A DNA stretch of 64,000 nucleotides from Euptelea pleiosperma (lineage: Eukaryota > Streptophyta > Magnoliopsida > Ranunculales > Eupteleaceae). Position 1 is the stretch's first letter; every line of letters begins with the position of its first letter. The stretch covers positions 10,586,829-10,650,828 of the forward strand of contig CM068540.1 in the NCBI GenBank assembly GCA_035048495.1, given 5' to 3'. Shown here piece after piece: positions 1-11,916 of the stretch. Below the pieces are notes generated by a model, which was not told the DNA's origin, ran no database searches, and was given only the letters and a program-made list of their open reading frames with translations. A program made the position numbers and the translations under genes.

Positions 1-394
1 GAAAAGGAGAAGACGAAGAGAAGAGGAAGAAGAATAAGAAGAAGAAGAAAGGAGAAGGACTCTCCAGTTGTGCAGGTGCCGTTGAAGCTTGATTGATGGT
101 GGTTCAAGGCTGGTTCAGTCGGTAGTTCAGTCCATGTAGGTGGAGGAGCAACAGGTGGTAGACGTTACTGGTTTGGCCAGCAACAGGTGACCATTACGAA
201 CCAGTTTGGGTTTGTTTCGGCGTGGAGAATGGAGCAAGTGATGGCAGCGGTCCAGTGGCTCCTCTTCAAGAAGAAGAAGAAGAAGTCCGCCGGAGGGGAG
301 GGGGTGAACCAGTCCGGCCAGCGAGGTGGTTGCTTGCCGGAGCTGCTGGCGAGATGGAGATAGAAGATAGAAGAAAGAGGAAGAAGAAAGAAGA

Positions 395-510
395 AAGAAG
401 AAGAAGAAGAAGAAGAAGAGAAGAAGAAGAGAAGAAGAAGAAGAAGAAGAGAAGAAGAAGAAAAGAAGAAGAAGAAGAAGAAGAAGAAGAGAAGAAGAAG
501 AAAAGAAGCT
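395..510. repeat. GAA/AGA-rich low-complexity tract
   Basis: Imperfect GAA/AGA trinucleotide repeats. Open frames here encode only Lys/Glu/Arg runs and are not genes. Confidence 0.9.
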
Positions 511-655
511 ACCAAGTTTTTTTTTTTTGCCGGAGTTGGCTCACCGAAGGAGGTGAGGAAGAAGAAAGAGGAGCCCGAGCTTGGTTTTTTTTTTTTTTTT
601 TTAAAAAGGGGGAGGGAACCAACCCCTAGGGTTTCCAAAGGAGCCTTTTTAAAGA

Positions 656-695
656 GAGAAACCGTGGGTTTCTCCCTTAGAAACTCACGGTTTCT
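656..695. other. Inverted repeat upstream of the TATA-like region
   Basis: GAGAAACCGTGGGTTTCT is followed a few bases later by AGAAACTCACGGTTTCT, a near-perfect stem. Related stems occur at about 8785-8822 in the other A1 LTR and at 50731-50769 in A8. In LTR sense orientation the stem lies just before the TATA-like sequence. Confidence 0.6.
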
Positions 696-1047
696 AATTT
701 GAAAATTTATCATTTTTTAAGGTGCGTTTGGTCACCAAGTGAAAAATGCATTTTTTTTCTCAAAAGCCCTGTCTTTTCAAACGTGCTTCCAGGGTTTTGA
801 ATCGGGGCTAAATGACGAGGATCCTCCGATGAACGTAAGTTGTTGGATGATGAGATAGGGAGCTCACTAGATAGATCGGATGATCGACCGATTGATCAGA
901 TGTTAGGGATGAATAATCGGATGGTCAGATGGTAGATCGGATGGCGATCGAATGGTGGATTTGATGGATGATGGTGATAGGTTAAGGAGAGAGAGTTGAT
1001 TAGAGCTAGGAGAGAGAATTAGGGGAGATGAGAGAAAAAATGGAGAG

Positions 1048-1118
1048 AAAAGCATTGGTAGAGGGTCTGGAACCCTGGTTTTTACTGTGTCGCTTCTCAC
1101 TCTTCACCAGTAGAGCAG
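1048..1118 (-). promoter_or_regulatory. tRNA-like block in A1 3' LTR (A box, B box, T-run)
   Basis: On the minus strand, A-box-like CTGCTCTACTGG (1118-1107) lies exactly 44 nt before B-box-like GGTTCCAGACC (1074-1064). TTTT follows at 1051-1048. Confidence 0.5.
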
Positions 1119-1575
1119 ACCATCATTCATTGTCGATTCATGCGGCTTTAAACGCTTTGGTCCGTCTCTTGGTCATTGGCTCTCCCGCTCTCTTCGTTCT
1201 TTGGGCCGGCTCTTCGGTCCTCTTTTTCAACCCGTATTTGGCCCATATCTTCTCGTCATAGCCTGTGGGCTCTTTAAGCTTTGATAATGGGCTCTCATGA
1301 TCGATTTGGGCCCACAAGTCTTGAGAATCGTCCCATCGGGGTTTCCTGCGACAGAAGAAGCGCGTAATGAGACTTTATCAGAACGGCTTAATATCTAGAC
1401 TTCCGAAAATGTGTTTAATGCATGCAAATATACCATTTCGTCCAGAAAAGTGTGTTCTACGCAATGAGATAGACTCTTACGTAGAAAAGTGGATAATTAG
1501 AGCAGTTTTACGTAGGAGAGTGCGATAATGCTAAAAGGATAATTGCTTAAAATAAGCACTTTTGAGCGAATATCA

Positions 1576-2209
1576 ACTACAGACTGATAATCATGACCCA
1601 GAATAGTCAGACTCTGCGTATGTGTGTGCTCAACGTTCTCATCATCCGACAGTAAAGATTTCCAAATCACCTCTAAGTTTTTATGCCTCGACCTCAAATC
1701 TCACATGTTTAGCACTCAGAATAGAATCACACAAGAAAGGTTTTCTTCTTTTTTCTCAATTTATATGTGAAGAGATGTATTTAATATAAAGAGGCAAAAG
1801 ATCTCACATATGTTTTATTTGAAGGAAGGACATCTTTATCAGAAGAAGATCTCATGATTGGAATACCACTTCACTCGGGAACGTCAGATCAAACTCTATA
1901 GCTTCTCCTTCTCTAATCTCCACATTTTATGATCGTACTATCCTAGAATCAAGTAGGACTTTCCTAGGTTGTAATGAGGCTTAGGTCAGGTGTAGAGAGA
2001 TAAAGGAATACAGGATTTCAAAGATCTTGAGAGGATATCTCTATTTTCTTGTATTTTTCCTGCGGCGTAACACCATTATCTGGTTCTTTTTCCTTTTTTT
2101 TTCGTATTTTTCTCTTTTTCTTGATATTTCTGAGACTGCTCAATTTCTTTTCAGCTCTTCTTCATACTTTCTTTCCATATTTTGTTTTCAGCTTGAACCA
2201 CTTTCTTTT

Positions 2210-2240
<31 letters not shown>

Positions 2241-3357
2241 CACGGTATACACTCATCAGTTATTCTTTCGTCCATCTCAAAATACGGGTAGCCAGTCATG
2301 CTTCGTAGCTGGACTGGGTTTTAGGTTGATGGGTTTACAAAGAAAAGGCTTTTATAGAACAGCTCAAGGGGTTTCTAGTGAAGTATAATTCAGGTGAGTA
2401 AAAAGGCTGAATGGTTCAGAAAAATGGCCTAAATCATTTTTTAGGGTTTGCACTATCATGTATACTATCTTGACTGGATACAGAGAAGGTTCTGTCGTAG
2501 TAATCCAATGTTGATGTCGTTCTGAGTTCCATGATCGAAGCAAAAGATAATGAGATCTCTCAACGAATATTGCGGGCATGAAGAATAGTGAGTCATCCAT
2601 TGACTCAGGATTATTGTATAACTCTCTGAAATGATTAAAGGTTCGAAAGCTCACTGGGTTAGGTCTCCACAATTATTCTCACAGGATCTCTAGAGTTTCA
2701 AAACTTAGGATGACTCTGATGTTGATAGTGTACAATTGTGCCAAATCTGAGTTTTTCTGAGTTTTCAAACCTGCTATAGTCACGCTTGACTTGACTCAAA
2801 GCTAACCTTAAACAAAAATTGACATCCTCAATACTGACTTAACGGAGGTTTTCAGCTAATCAAAGTCAAGGTATTTGACACATTTTTGAAATTCTAGAAA
2901 ACTTTTGGTGAACATCGGAAATCACCCAAAAAAAACAAGAACTTTTTTTTTTTTTTTAATCAAAATGAAGACATGAGTTTTGGTAAATACCCACCCCCAA
3001 CCAAAATATAGCACCGTCCTCGGTGCTCATGACCGGGATATAAAATGATAACAAATCAGTGATGATGATGCAAAGATTCAGGAAGGATGTTACCAAGTCG
3101 GTAGAAATTCGACAGTATGTGGTACCTGATGATCGGAAGAATGAATGTACCTGCATTTCCAGAGATATAACAGTAATAACAAAATGCATGAGACTCATGT
3201 ACTCTAGGAATACCGGAATTGCCTTTCCAAAAGCGTTAAGTTTTACGTCTTCAGCCAGACATGACGGGGGTATATCAAGTACCCCCAACCAGGTTAAAAC
3301 TCATGGAGACTGAGTGAATCTGCAGTCTTCCTGACACCTAAGGTGGAACGGAAACAG
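1576..3357 (-). other. A1 3' internal noncoding segment
   Basis: Matches 52003-53805 of A8 and parts of 33500-34980 of A2. It begins directly at the LTR edge and lacks the roughly 185 bases that hold the polypurine tract in A8. A short frame at 2672-2364 is partly shared with A2 (a WRPN.V.FR.F segment) but is shifted in A8, so I do not call it a gene. Confidence 0.7.
2990..3002 (-). other. Internal PPT-like tract with conserved GAGGACGGT context
   Basis: The minus strand reads GGTTGGGGGTGGG, preceded by CACCGAGGACGGTGC. The same block is in A2 and A8. A GAGGACAAT...TTGGGGGTGGG block is typical of the 3' side of Athila-like gypsy elements. Confidence 0.6.
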
Positions 3358-5191
3358 TTATCCTATCCCTTGTCTAGGTATACCTATGTAGAACAGGTCT
3401 TTCTCAGTGTAGACTGAGAGAAGGACAGTAAGTTCTCTGAGTAGCCCTACAAAAGTGTGTAGTTGAGTAGGGAGGGATTGAAGCTTCTCAGTAAAAACTG
3501 AGAGGATAGGAGTAGGAGTGGGTTCTCTGAGCAGACCCGCAAAAACATTTAGTTCAGCAGGGAGGGATAGAAGCTTCTCAGTAAAGACTGAGATGAGAGT
3601 AGTAGTGGGTTCTCTGACCGTGGTTAGCAGAGCCGCAAACTCATTGAGTTTTGCGGGAATGTATCTGAATGGAGCAGACTCCTGCAGATCAGTAATACCA
3701 AAATTGTCTGACTCTGAGATGAAGTCAGACTCAAAGTGTTCTTGACACTTGGATAATTTATCCTCGAGAGAGTCCTGAATTAGACTCTCCATGACATACG
3801 GTTCATCAACAACATTGACGTAGGGTGACGAGTGAAAACTGTTGACCTCTCCCTCGATGTTTTCTAATTTGAGAGGGATGTTCCAATCCCTACATTCAAT
3901 ATGTTCCTCCTCGGTGGGGATCGGTAGGTCCAGGACAGCGGGAGTCTCATATTCTAGACACGGTTCTACGGTAAGAATGTCTGCATCAGATAGAGATGGA
4001 CATGGGTATCTCTGTGCTCGGTCCAGAAGTTGGTGCTGTTAAGGGCACCAAAGATTGAGACTCGGGTTCATCACAATTGTTGCACAATCCAAGGGAGGTG
4101 GGGAGGAATGGTAGATCTATGACAGCAGGGATCCTACGATCGAGACAAAACTCAGTGTCATGATAATCATCTTCAGGGTCTAGGTTAGAAGCAGCAGTGG
4201 GAGAGTGAGAAATAGGTTGTTCTGAGGTAGGTTCAGGATGTGGTGCTTTTAAAGTCACCGTATAAGGATACACTGGTTCCTCAATAGTCTGGCTCGATCT
4301 AGGGGTGGGTACAATTTCAATTTCATCCTGGCAATTCTGGTACTTGGTCCAATTGTGCGACTCTTCATTATAGACAGTGGCCATATCATTCTCCTCAGGA
4401 TAAGCTACTGGTGGGCTAGTGAAGTTGACTTCCTCTCTCTCATTTTCTAATTGAATGAGACGTTGCTCGAAGCTTTCCATATATTGCTTTTGTTGGTGCT
4501 CTAGACCTTGGAAAAACTATTGTTGCTGGGCAATGTACTGAGAGAGAAGGTCCTCTAGACCAGGTTTAGTAGCCAACGGAGGCGGTTCAGCCAAGGGGAG
4601 CTGAGGTGCGAACTCTTGATTGTAGTCCGACTGGGTATGAAAGTTGGAAGGCAGAGTGGAGTCTGGGACTAGCTGCTGACTCTGGAAATCCTGAGGGGCC
4701 CACTGTTGATCAGAATAGTCATTCTGTGGATATGACGGGTACTGGGATTGTGAGTATTGCCAGTCATACTCTCCATTGGGTTGATGGAACCCGGAAGGAT
4801 AATTATCCTGCGGCAGTTGCTTTGGGATAGCAGACTGTTCCCAACCAAAGTTATGGTGATAAATATTATCCGGATAATAAGTGTTGGCATAGGAGGTCTG
4901 CATTGGAGATGGAAAGGTACAGACATCTTGCTGGATAGGAGGATAATATCTTACAGACTGGGAATGGTACACAGGGTGCTGGACTGCGGCACGAAGGGCA
5001 GAGACTGAATTTTTAAGCTCTTGGAGTACAGAATTGTACTCCAGATTTCGATGATTATCATACCCTGTAGAAGTGTGCGAGACTGGAGTATCATGATGAT
5101 ATGCAGAATTGTCATACCATTGTTGAGAGTGATCACCTCGATTCTCACAGAAACTGTAGTAGGTCTCATACAGAGGCCGTTCATCTGCCAT
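3358..5191 (-). pseudogene. Broken copy of the family A 613-codon ORF
   Basis: Starts with MADERPLYETYYSF at 5191, as in A8. The frame runs 224 codons to a TAG at about 4514-4516 where A8 has a Gln codon, which looks like CAG to TAG. The same frame then continues from about 4513 to 3986, loses frame near a small deletion, and resumes at 3792 down to 3358, ending GIPRQGIG as in A8. The C-terminal repeats built on SVFTEKL.SLPAEL are recognisable. At least one nonsense change and one frameshift make this copy inactive. The function of the intact protein is unknown. The match to A8 along the length supports one common ancestral frame. Confidence 0.8.
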
Positions 5192-6973
5192 TAGAGGCGA
5201 TAGAGGGGTGCGGTGGACTAACTCTCAGATCGAGTCAGTAAAAGGTTAGGACAGGTCCAACCGGGCTTCTACTTGAAAAAGCAAGCCCAAGATTTGGCAA
5301 AAAGTTGCCAAAAGGAGATACTGGAGTGGTGATTCTAAATGATGCACACCAAGCACAGATAATCCTATTCTAAACAATCAGGATATATTTTAGGCATTAT
5401 CTTGTTAGTTTTGGGGCTAGAGTAGATTATGACAGTGGGTGGACCACTGTTTTATCTTTTAGCCGCCGGACTAACTGTTTGCACTCAGAGGTTCTCACCA
5501 GGTTACACTCTTCAGAGCGAATCTTTTAGTACTAACTCTAGTCAACAACAAGGCAATCCGAAGCCTAGACAGACGTGCGGCACAATGGCTGTCTTAAGTA
5601 CGTCCCAGACTAACCGGATTGGTCAAGTGTATAAGAAGAGTGTTCCCTCGGGTTAAGCTAGGGTTGGTGCGTGTTCCTAGTCCACACGCAACTAACCGCC
5701 GAATAGTCCAAGATGCCACGTCGAGCTCAGTGTACTTGAGTAGCAGGGACTTATGGGTGTGTTAGACAACAGGGACCCGCGCTCGTGGTCTTATTTCGAT
5801 TAGATGTTAAGCGGGTTCGCTTTGTGTGGATTTTTCCTCGAACACCGGGCTAATTGGCTCTACTTCTTGATTCTTTTTATTATAGATGGATCCTGGGGAT
5901 CAATTTCAGCTGGAGTGATGAGGTGGGTGAAGAAATCCCACCAGTTTCAATTTTGGAGCTGGGTTTGCTCTCTTAGAGTTGATTGATTAACGGCCACGCC
6001 ACGCAAGTCGAATAATATGTATGCGAAAGCAAATAGACAAGCGGCAATGATGCACCCAATAACACCGTATCGCACTCAAGGCGAGGATAGGGACTTACAT
6101 CCCGTGGGCCACGCCACGGGGTCTCCTCCGTGGGTTAGGGAGGGGTATCCTAATGGGCTTGGGCCCGACTCCACCTCTTTGAGCTTTCGCTCCCTACCCA
6201 CACTGGATCGTGTTCCTGCAGAAAAGTTAGATCGCACGGTCTAGGTATTTGGGATTCTATGTGGAAGATCCTTGCCTTTTTAGGGTTCACGGAGCAAGCA
6301 CTGGATTTAGGCAAGTTTTTGAATTATTTTCCAAATTTGAGATGGGGTAAAATTTAGGAATTCCCAAATTGGAAAATACCTAAATTGGAGTGTTTCCCGA
6401 ACTGTGAAGATCTTCCAAGAAAGATTTGATTGCGAGATCCCTTACAATTTTAGAAAATTTCCCAAAATTGAAATTCTGCTAGATTTGGGGTGTTTCCTTT
6501 TGCAGACTTTTCCAAATTCGAAAGATTTCTAAAGATAGAAATTCTTCTAAAGAGGAAACTTTTAAGAGGGGAAACCCTAATTAAGCAGAGTTTCAAGATT
6601 TTAGAATCTTTCCAAAAATTGCAAATCCGAGATTGGTGATTTCTAAAAATCTACAGAAAATAAAACCCTAATTTTTTAATTTTGATTTTTGATTTTTTTT
6701 GGTATTTTTTACTTAATCTAGGGTTTCTAAAATACCCTAGAACAAGATCTAGCAGTTATATGGAAAGCAGTAAAATTCCTAAATTATTACAAATTGCACT
6801 CGGCCTTCCGAGGCAATAAAAATAGTAATTTAAAACTACTAAAAATCACTAAAAATCAAAAAAAAAATAGAAAGTTTCCCGAAAAGGTCGGGCTGTCCAA
6901 ATTGAGCAGCTTTTCACTTCAGAAACTTTCCACTTCCGTCTTTACATCCTATTTCGCACTCCCGAGCACCCGA
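5192..6973 (-). other. A1 long 5' leader
   Basis: About 1.8 kb between the primer site and the ATG at 5191. The PBS-proximal part (about 6250-6970) is a mosaic of degenerate palindromes of the type TTCC...AAATT...GGAAA. The distal part is homologous to 31900-32830 of A2, including a conserved GTAAGT. A8 lacks nearly all of it. Short open frames (5429-5656, 6017-6244) are not shared and are not called. Confidence 0.7.
6093..6098 (-). other. Candidate splice donor in A1 leader
   Basis: GTAAGT on the minus strand, within a block whose surrounding sequence (CCCGTGG.GTGGCCCA.GGGA) is conserved with A2 at 32045-32050. No acceptor can be assigned. Confidence 0.35.
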
Positions 6974-6987
6974 GCGCAGCAGCGCCA
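6974..6987 (-). other. A1 primer-binding site
   Basis: Minus strand: the LTR end TTTCA, then AA, then TGGCGCTGCTGCGC. This is a mutated form of TGGCGCCGTTGCC, complementary to the 3' end of tRNA-Asp in plant Athila-type elements. Confidence 0.65.
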
Positions 6988-8195
6988 TTTGAAAGTAGGT
7001 ATTTTCCGCGTCGTCGGATGTCGATCCGCACTCGGGGTTAGTTCGCGCGACTCATGAACATGAAATAACGGATTTATCTCAGTAATTGTGGTAGGGTGAG
7101 AATGGTGAAGCGATTTAAAACATGCTTAGTGATTTTTAGAGAGAGAAATTGCCACAAACAACCAAAAACACAAAAGTAAACTAACAAATGCAAAAATAAC
7201 AATTTTATTCATCCTCAATGAGTCTTACAAAATAAAATTAAATTCAAAAATAATCTAGAAAGCCATAAAAATTAGAGAGAGAAATGATAAAAAGTAGAGA
7301 TAGAACTATCAAAGAAGGCTATCCTAGAGAGAGAAACTATGGGGGAGAGAGAAAGTGATGCTAGAAAGGTCTAGAGAGAGAAAATATATAGCGAAGAGAG
7401 ACTAGATAGAGAAATCTAGAGAGAGAACTACCCTGAGAGAGAAAAAGGAACAATGAAAAGAGAGAGAGAGGAAATACCTTCGGACATCTTACCTACGGGG
7501 ATGAGGATTGGCCAGCAAGAAGAAGACTCACCGTAAGCAAATCATATGCTGCCCGGTGCCTTGGAGGAGGGTACAAATGATGAAAGCGTGGTTGGAAGGT
7601 GGGGAAGGCTTGCTGCACGTTGGTGGTGGATTGAGATGTTGTAAGCTGAGACGGGCAGCAAGGATGTTGCCTGTGCAACAGGTGGATCGTGGTATCAGCC
7701 ACGTGGTGGAGCGCTTGAAAGAGGAGGTGCCGCACCACAGACCACCGTAAGGACGAGATGTGGGCGGACTAGTATTGTAAGGTGCTACTGAAGTTGACTG
7801 GAGGAAGGACCGAGCAACTCGAGTTGAAGGTTTTGGAGCCCGAACTTCCACGGTGGTATTGGCGGTGTGGTGTGCATGCAGGCGAGAGGAAGGAGCAGTG
7901 GTGACGGTGGTGGTTGCCGATGCTCATTGCAGGTGAGGAAGAAGTGGGAGCAGGCGTAGCATGTGGAGCAGGAGGGGGCGTTGCCGGAGAGAAGAGGAGG
8001 CGCTATTGCAGGCGGAGGAGGCGGAACCCACCGTTCTCTTCTTTTTTTTTTAGTTTCTTTTTCTGGTTTTTGTAAGAGAGGCAAGGGCGAAGCGGTGGAA
8101 GAGAGGAAAAGGAGAGACGGTTTGGGATGTGAATCAGTGAACAAAAGACACGGTGGTGGAGAGGAGCTCGTGTTGCTGTTGTTGGAAGAAGACGT

Positions 8196-8218
8196 CGGAG
8201 TTGCAGGCTGCAACTCCG
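8196..8218. other. CGGAGTTGCAG/CTGCAACTCCG hairpin
   Basis: An 11-bp perfect inverted repeat with almost no loop. A second, imperfect copy is at 8520-8544. The same hairpin occurs in A3, A4, A5 and A7. Confidence 0.7.
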
Positions 8219-8429
8219 GTCAAAGATGGGTGGAGAGTTGCAGCAGGCGGTGGAGAAGTTGCTGGGGATGCTGCGTTGCTGCCTCACGCATCAGAGAGAG
8301 GAATAGATGAAGAAGAAAGGAGGGAGACAGAGAAGATGGAGGTGGTCCAAGAGGAGCTCGCCGGAGAAGACGAACCAGTCCGGCGAGCTTCAAGATAAAG
8401 AAGAAGTAGAGCAAGAAGAGGAGGAGCAA

Positions 8430-8660
8430 GGGAAGGAGAAGAAGAAGAAGAAGAAGAAGAAGAAGGATAGGAGGAGAGGGGGAGAAGGACGTGCTGGTGA
8501 TTGTGTGTGAAGACGACGACCGGAGTTGCTGTCTGCAACTCCGGCGACGATGCAGAAGAAGAAGAAGACGAAGAAGAAGAAGAAGAAGAGGAGGAAGAGG
8601 AGAAGAAGAAGAAGAAGAAGAAGAAGGAGAAGAAGAAGGAGAAGAAGAAGGAGAAGAAGG
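8430..8660. repeat. GAA/AGA-rich low-complexity tract
   Basis: Imperfect purine trinucleotide repeats interrupted by a TTGCAACTCCGG hairpin. Overlapping Lys/Glu, Arg and Leu frames are compositional artefacts. Confidence 0.85.
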
Positions 8661-9477
8661 AGCGCCACCAGCTCGCCGGCCGGGTTTGCTAGAAAAGAAA
8701 GGAGAAAGATGAAGGAAGATGGAAAGGGAGAAGAGCCGGGGGAGAGAGGGCCTTCAAGGGTTTTTAACCCCTCTCCTCAAGTAGAAACCGTGGGTTTCTA
8801 AACTTAGAAACTCATGGTTTCTAAAAGAAAAATTATTTTATTTTTATTTTTATTTTTGAACTTGGGGGTTTGCGGGCTTGGGCTCGAGGTTTATGGGCCG
8901 TTTGGCCATGACCACTAGGCCAAGAGATGATGCCACGTGTTGGCCAGTGGTTGGCCAATGGGAACGCTAAAAATCAGGGGCCCAGATTGCATCGGCCATG
9001 GGCCAGAAGGTAGGTGAGAAGGATAGTGGGACACTGGGCTCGATGGATGTGGGTTAGGGTGTGTTTGGTTGCCAGGGGAGAAAAATGCATTTTCCCCTTG
9101 AAATACCCATCAAGGAAAAATGTATTTTCCTTTCTTCGGAAATCGAGCTCTACGCTCTCAGCCACAATCAATCATCTGAGGCATTTCTCTACAATCAAAC
9201 CTGCCCTAGGGACTGATATTTTACAATGGAGATCGGGTGGTTGATAGGATGGATGATCGACTGATCAGTAGCACGATCGGATGGTCGGATGCATAGAATT
9301 GATAGATCAGATGGCGATCTATAGAGATCCAACGGCCCGATGGAAGATCCAACGGTCAGAAAGCTAAGGGAGATGAGACAGAGCCAATGGGCTGGAGTTC
9401 TGGGGTTAAGTCAATAGATTCAAGGACCGAGAGATGAAGAGAGAGAAAATAAGGAGAGATGAGAGAGAAAATATCAG

Positions 9478-9549
9478 AAAAAGTATTGGTAGAGGGTCAT
9501 GAACCCTGGTTTTCCATTGTTCTTCACTTGAGCTTTGCTAGTAGAGCAG
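9478..9549 (-). promoter_or_regulatory. tRNA-like block in A1 5' LTR
   Basis: Minus strand: A-box-like CTGCTCTACTAG (9549-9538), 44 nt spacing, B-box-like GGTTCATGACC (9505-9495), then TTTTT at 9482-9478. Confidence 0.5.
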
Positions 9550-10072
9550 GCCATCATTTGATGTGGCTTTAAATGCTTTGGTCCTTCTCTTGGTTATCAG
9601 CTCTCCAGCTCTCGTGGTTCCTTGGGTCAGCTCTTCGATCCCCTTGTTCAGCCCGTAATAGGCTCATATCTTCTAGACATAGCCTGTAGACTTTTTAAGC
9701 TTTGATAATGGGCTTTCATGATCCATGTGGGCCCACAAGTCTCGAGAATCATCCAATCAGGGTTTCCTGCGACAGAAGAAGCGCGTAATGAGACTTAATC
9801 CGAACGGCTTAATATCTAAACTTCTAAAAATGTGTTTAATGCATGCAAATATACCATTTCGTCCAGAAAAGTGTGTTCTACGCAATGAGATAGACTCTTA
9901 CGTAGAAAAGTGGATAATTAGAGCAGTTTTACGTAGGAGAGTGCGATAATGCTAAAAGGATAATTGCTTAAAATAAGCACTTTTGAGCGAATATCACAAA
10001 GCCAATACATAAATCTTTAGTCTGTCTTCAGGGTCATCTCTATTGATAAAACTTTCTCAAATTTTGTGCATT

Positions 10073-11099
10073 TCATAATTTTTTGAAGAATTTGGCATAT
10101 AAGGTTTCCAAATTGTTACTCCCTCCAACGCCGACTTCTATTCTATAGGGCCCTTCCCAATTCATAGCTAACTTCCCGGTGTTCATTTCTCGGGTATTCG
10201 GGAACACTTTCCACAAAACTAGATCGCCACCATGTTGGAAGCTCATAGGCTTTACCTTCTGTTGATACCATCTCTTTAGAGACTGATGATAGCTTTCCAG
10301 TTTTATTCTTGCTGACTCCCTTCTTTCTTCAACCATATCGATGTCGAACTTTTGTATCTTGAAGCCGACTCCGGTCTCTACCGACATATGCCGAGAGGTG
10401 TTAACAACCATCTCGGATGGGATAACTGCCTCCATGCCGAATGCCAGTACGAAGGGGTAAATCTCCATTTTCGGTCCTTGGGGTAGTCCGATAGGCCCAT
10501 AGGACACTATCCAGTATCTCGGCCCATTTCCCTTTGGCACTTTCTAGCCTTCTTTTTAGATTTTCGCCGATAATCTTGTTCGAGGCCTCCACCTGTCCAT
10601 TTCCCTGCCGGTACATGGGCGCCGAGAACAATTGTTTGATATTGAACTTTTTGCAGAAGTTTTCTACCTTCTGTCCTTGGAATTGTGACCCATTGTCCGA
10701 GATGAACGCATAAGGGAGGCCAAATCTGGTGATAATTTTCTCCCAGAGGAACTTCTCAACCTCTTGCTCTCAGTCCTGTTGTAGGGCCGAGGCTTCCATC
10801 GATTTCGTAAAGTAGTCGGTTGCTACCAACATAAACTATCTTTTTCCCGGAGCCATGGGTAGAGGGCCGACGACATCTAATCCCCACATTGCAAACAGCC
10901 ATGGGCTAACCACGGGGTTCAGTTCCTCCACTGGTGCGCGGATAGTTGGAGCATGTTTCTGACATTTTTCACATTTTCTAACGTACTTCTTCGCATCTTC
11001 CTGGATATACGGCCAGTAATAGCCTTGGGCCCATGCTTTGTTGGCCAACGATTGTCCTCCCGAATGGTTACCGCATTCTCCCTCACGTATCTTGGCCAT
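10073..11099 (-). pseudogene. Degenerate gypsy integrase (G1)
   Basis: Integrase inserts the retroelement cDNA into the host chromosome. The N-terminal zinc-binding part is visible at 11099-10836 (a His in GNHSGG, then CEKCQKHA). The DDE core follows: WGLDVVGPL for the first Asp, AFISDNGSQF (about 10700) for the second, and NGQVEASNK (about 10590) for the Glu. The C-terminal domain (10540-10073) ends WEGPYRIEV...FFKKL. The frame is broken near 10780 and again near 10540, so no single protein can be made. It lies downstream of RNase H as in normal gypsy order. Confidence 0.8.
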
Positions 11100-11105
11100 G
11101 ATGAG

Positions 11106-11916
11106 CTAAGCTTGTCCCTGGGTTATGCATTTCAGCAATGGCCCACCAGCGGACTTCCGGTATAGCTTGCCCCCGAGCATCTGGTAGCGACGAGTTCTCT
11201 GTTCTATCCGTCTGGCCATTTTTCGATCAGGATCCCTAATCCCGTTGACTAGATATGTTATTATGGGAGTCATCCAAGTATTGGTCGTCTCCGCTTGGTT
11301 ACAAGTTTCCATCTCGACGTCTTCTTGTTCTATGCTCGGGTTGCTCTGGAATTCGATAGAGATGGTTCTCTTTTTAGTCTCTCCTAGCATGGCAGCCACG
11401 TATGCCAGGGCATCGGCGTGTCGGTTCTCTCCCCTGTTCGTGTGGTGGATCTTGGCTGTTCTGAACTTTCCCATAACCCATCCGATAATCTCCAGATACT
11501 TTGCCATCCTCTCGTTCCTTGCCACGAAGGAATAGTTCACCTGGTTGACGACCAGTTGAGAATCACTGAAAATTGTAACATCTTCTACGCCGACTTTGCT
11601 TGCCATCTGAAGTCCGATGATGAGAGCCTCAATTCTACTTCGTTATTTAAGGCTGGGACCCCAACTTTATTGCCAATTCAAGCCGAGTGTTATCCGGTGT
11701 CACGGGAATTGGGCCGACTCCGGCCCCAATTTCGTTTGTAGAGCCATCGACGAACAATCTCCACCTTTTCCTCTGATCCCATGGGTCAGGCAAGTCTTCC
11801 CTCTCTTCTCAGTTTTGCTTCGACTCCGGATCTCCCTCCCAGAATGGATTTTCAACAAGGAAGTCAGCCAAAAGTCGGCGACTACTTGCCCTTTCTCGGC
11901 TTATAAGTGATGTCGT
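11106..11916 (-). pseudogene. Second (Tat-type) RNase H domain of G1
   Basis: Shows the RNase H acidic positions in order: LFVDGSTN near 11750, EFEALIIGLQMA near 11620, IFSDSQLVVNQV near 11570 and NRHADALA near 11420. This domain follows the RT-linked RNase H rather than replacing it, which is the arrangement of the Tat lineage. The 5' end is cut at 11916 by the S1 insertion. Removing S1 and one copy of its TSD brings this frame back in register with the RT frame at 16010. The domain is followed closely by the integrase zinc-binding region. Frameshifts are present near 11610. Confidence 0.8.

Larger units (their letters stand above)
1..1575 (-). repeat. A1 3' LTR (partial)
   Basis: The last 300 bases match the LTR ends of A5 and A8 and stop at ATATCA at 1575. 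The part before it holds a GAA-rich tract, the hairpin pair around 656-695, a TATA-like sequence and the tRNA-like block. The rest of the LTR lies left of position 1. Confidence 0.85.
1..9996 (-). mobile_element. Family A copy A1: non-autonomous LTR retrotransposon, left LTR cut by window
   Basis: Two related long LTRs (1-1575 and 6990-9996) flank an internal region of about 5.4 kb. Both LTRs finish on the plus strand with GCGAATATCA. The primer-binding site sits next to the right LTR, so the element reads on the minus strand and the right LTR is its 5' LTR. The internal part has a long leader, a broken copy of the family ORF and a 3' noncoding part, and no enzyme domains. It lies against the 3' end of the old gypsy element G1. 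The left end is outside the window, so its TSD cannot be checked; the right flank begins CAAAG. Confidence 0.85.
6990..9996 (-). repeat. A1 5' LTR
   Basis: 3007 bp, TGAAAGTAGG at the left to GCGAATATCA at the right on the plus strand. Just inside the left end it lacks a segment of about 80-90 bp present in A8: CCGCGTCG is joined directly to TCGGATGTCGATCC through a short shared TCG. It also contains AGAGAGAAA-type repeats (7260-7470), the TTGCAACTCCGG hairpins, GAA-rich DNA and a tRNA-like block. Confidence 0.85.

Noticed and set aside
222..713. Lys/Glu-rich and Phe/Leu/Ser-rich ORFs on both strands
   Set aside because: They are translations of GAA/CTT low-complexity DNA inside an LTR. The same occurs at 8200-8700, 22650-23620 and 44370-44640.
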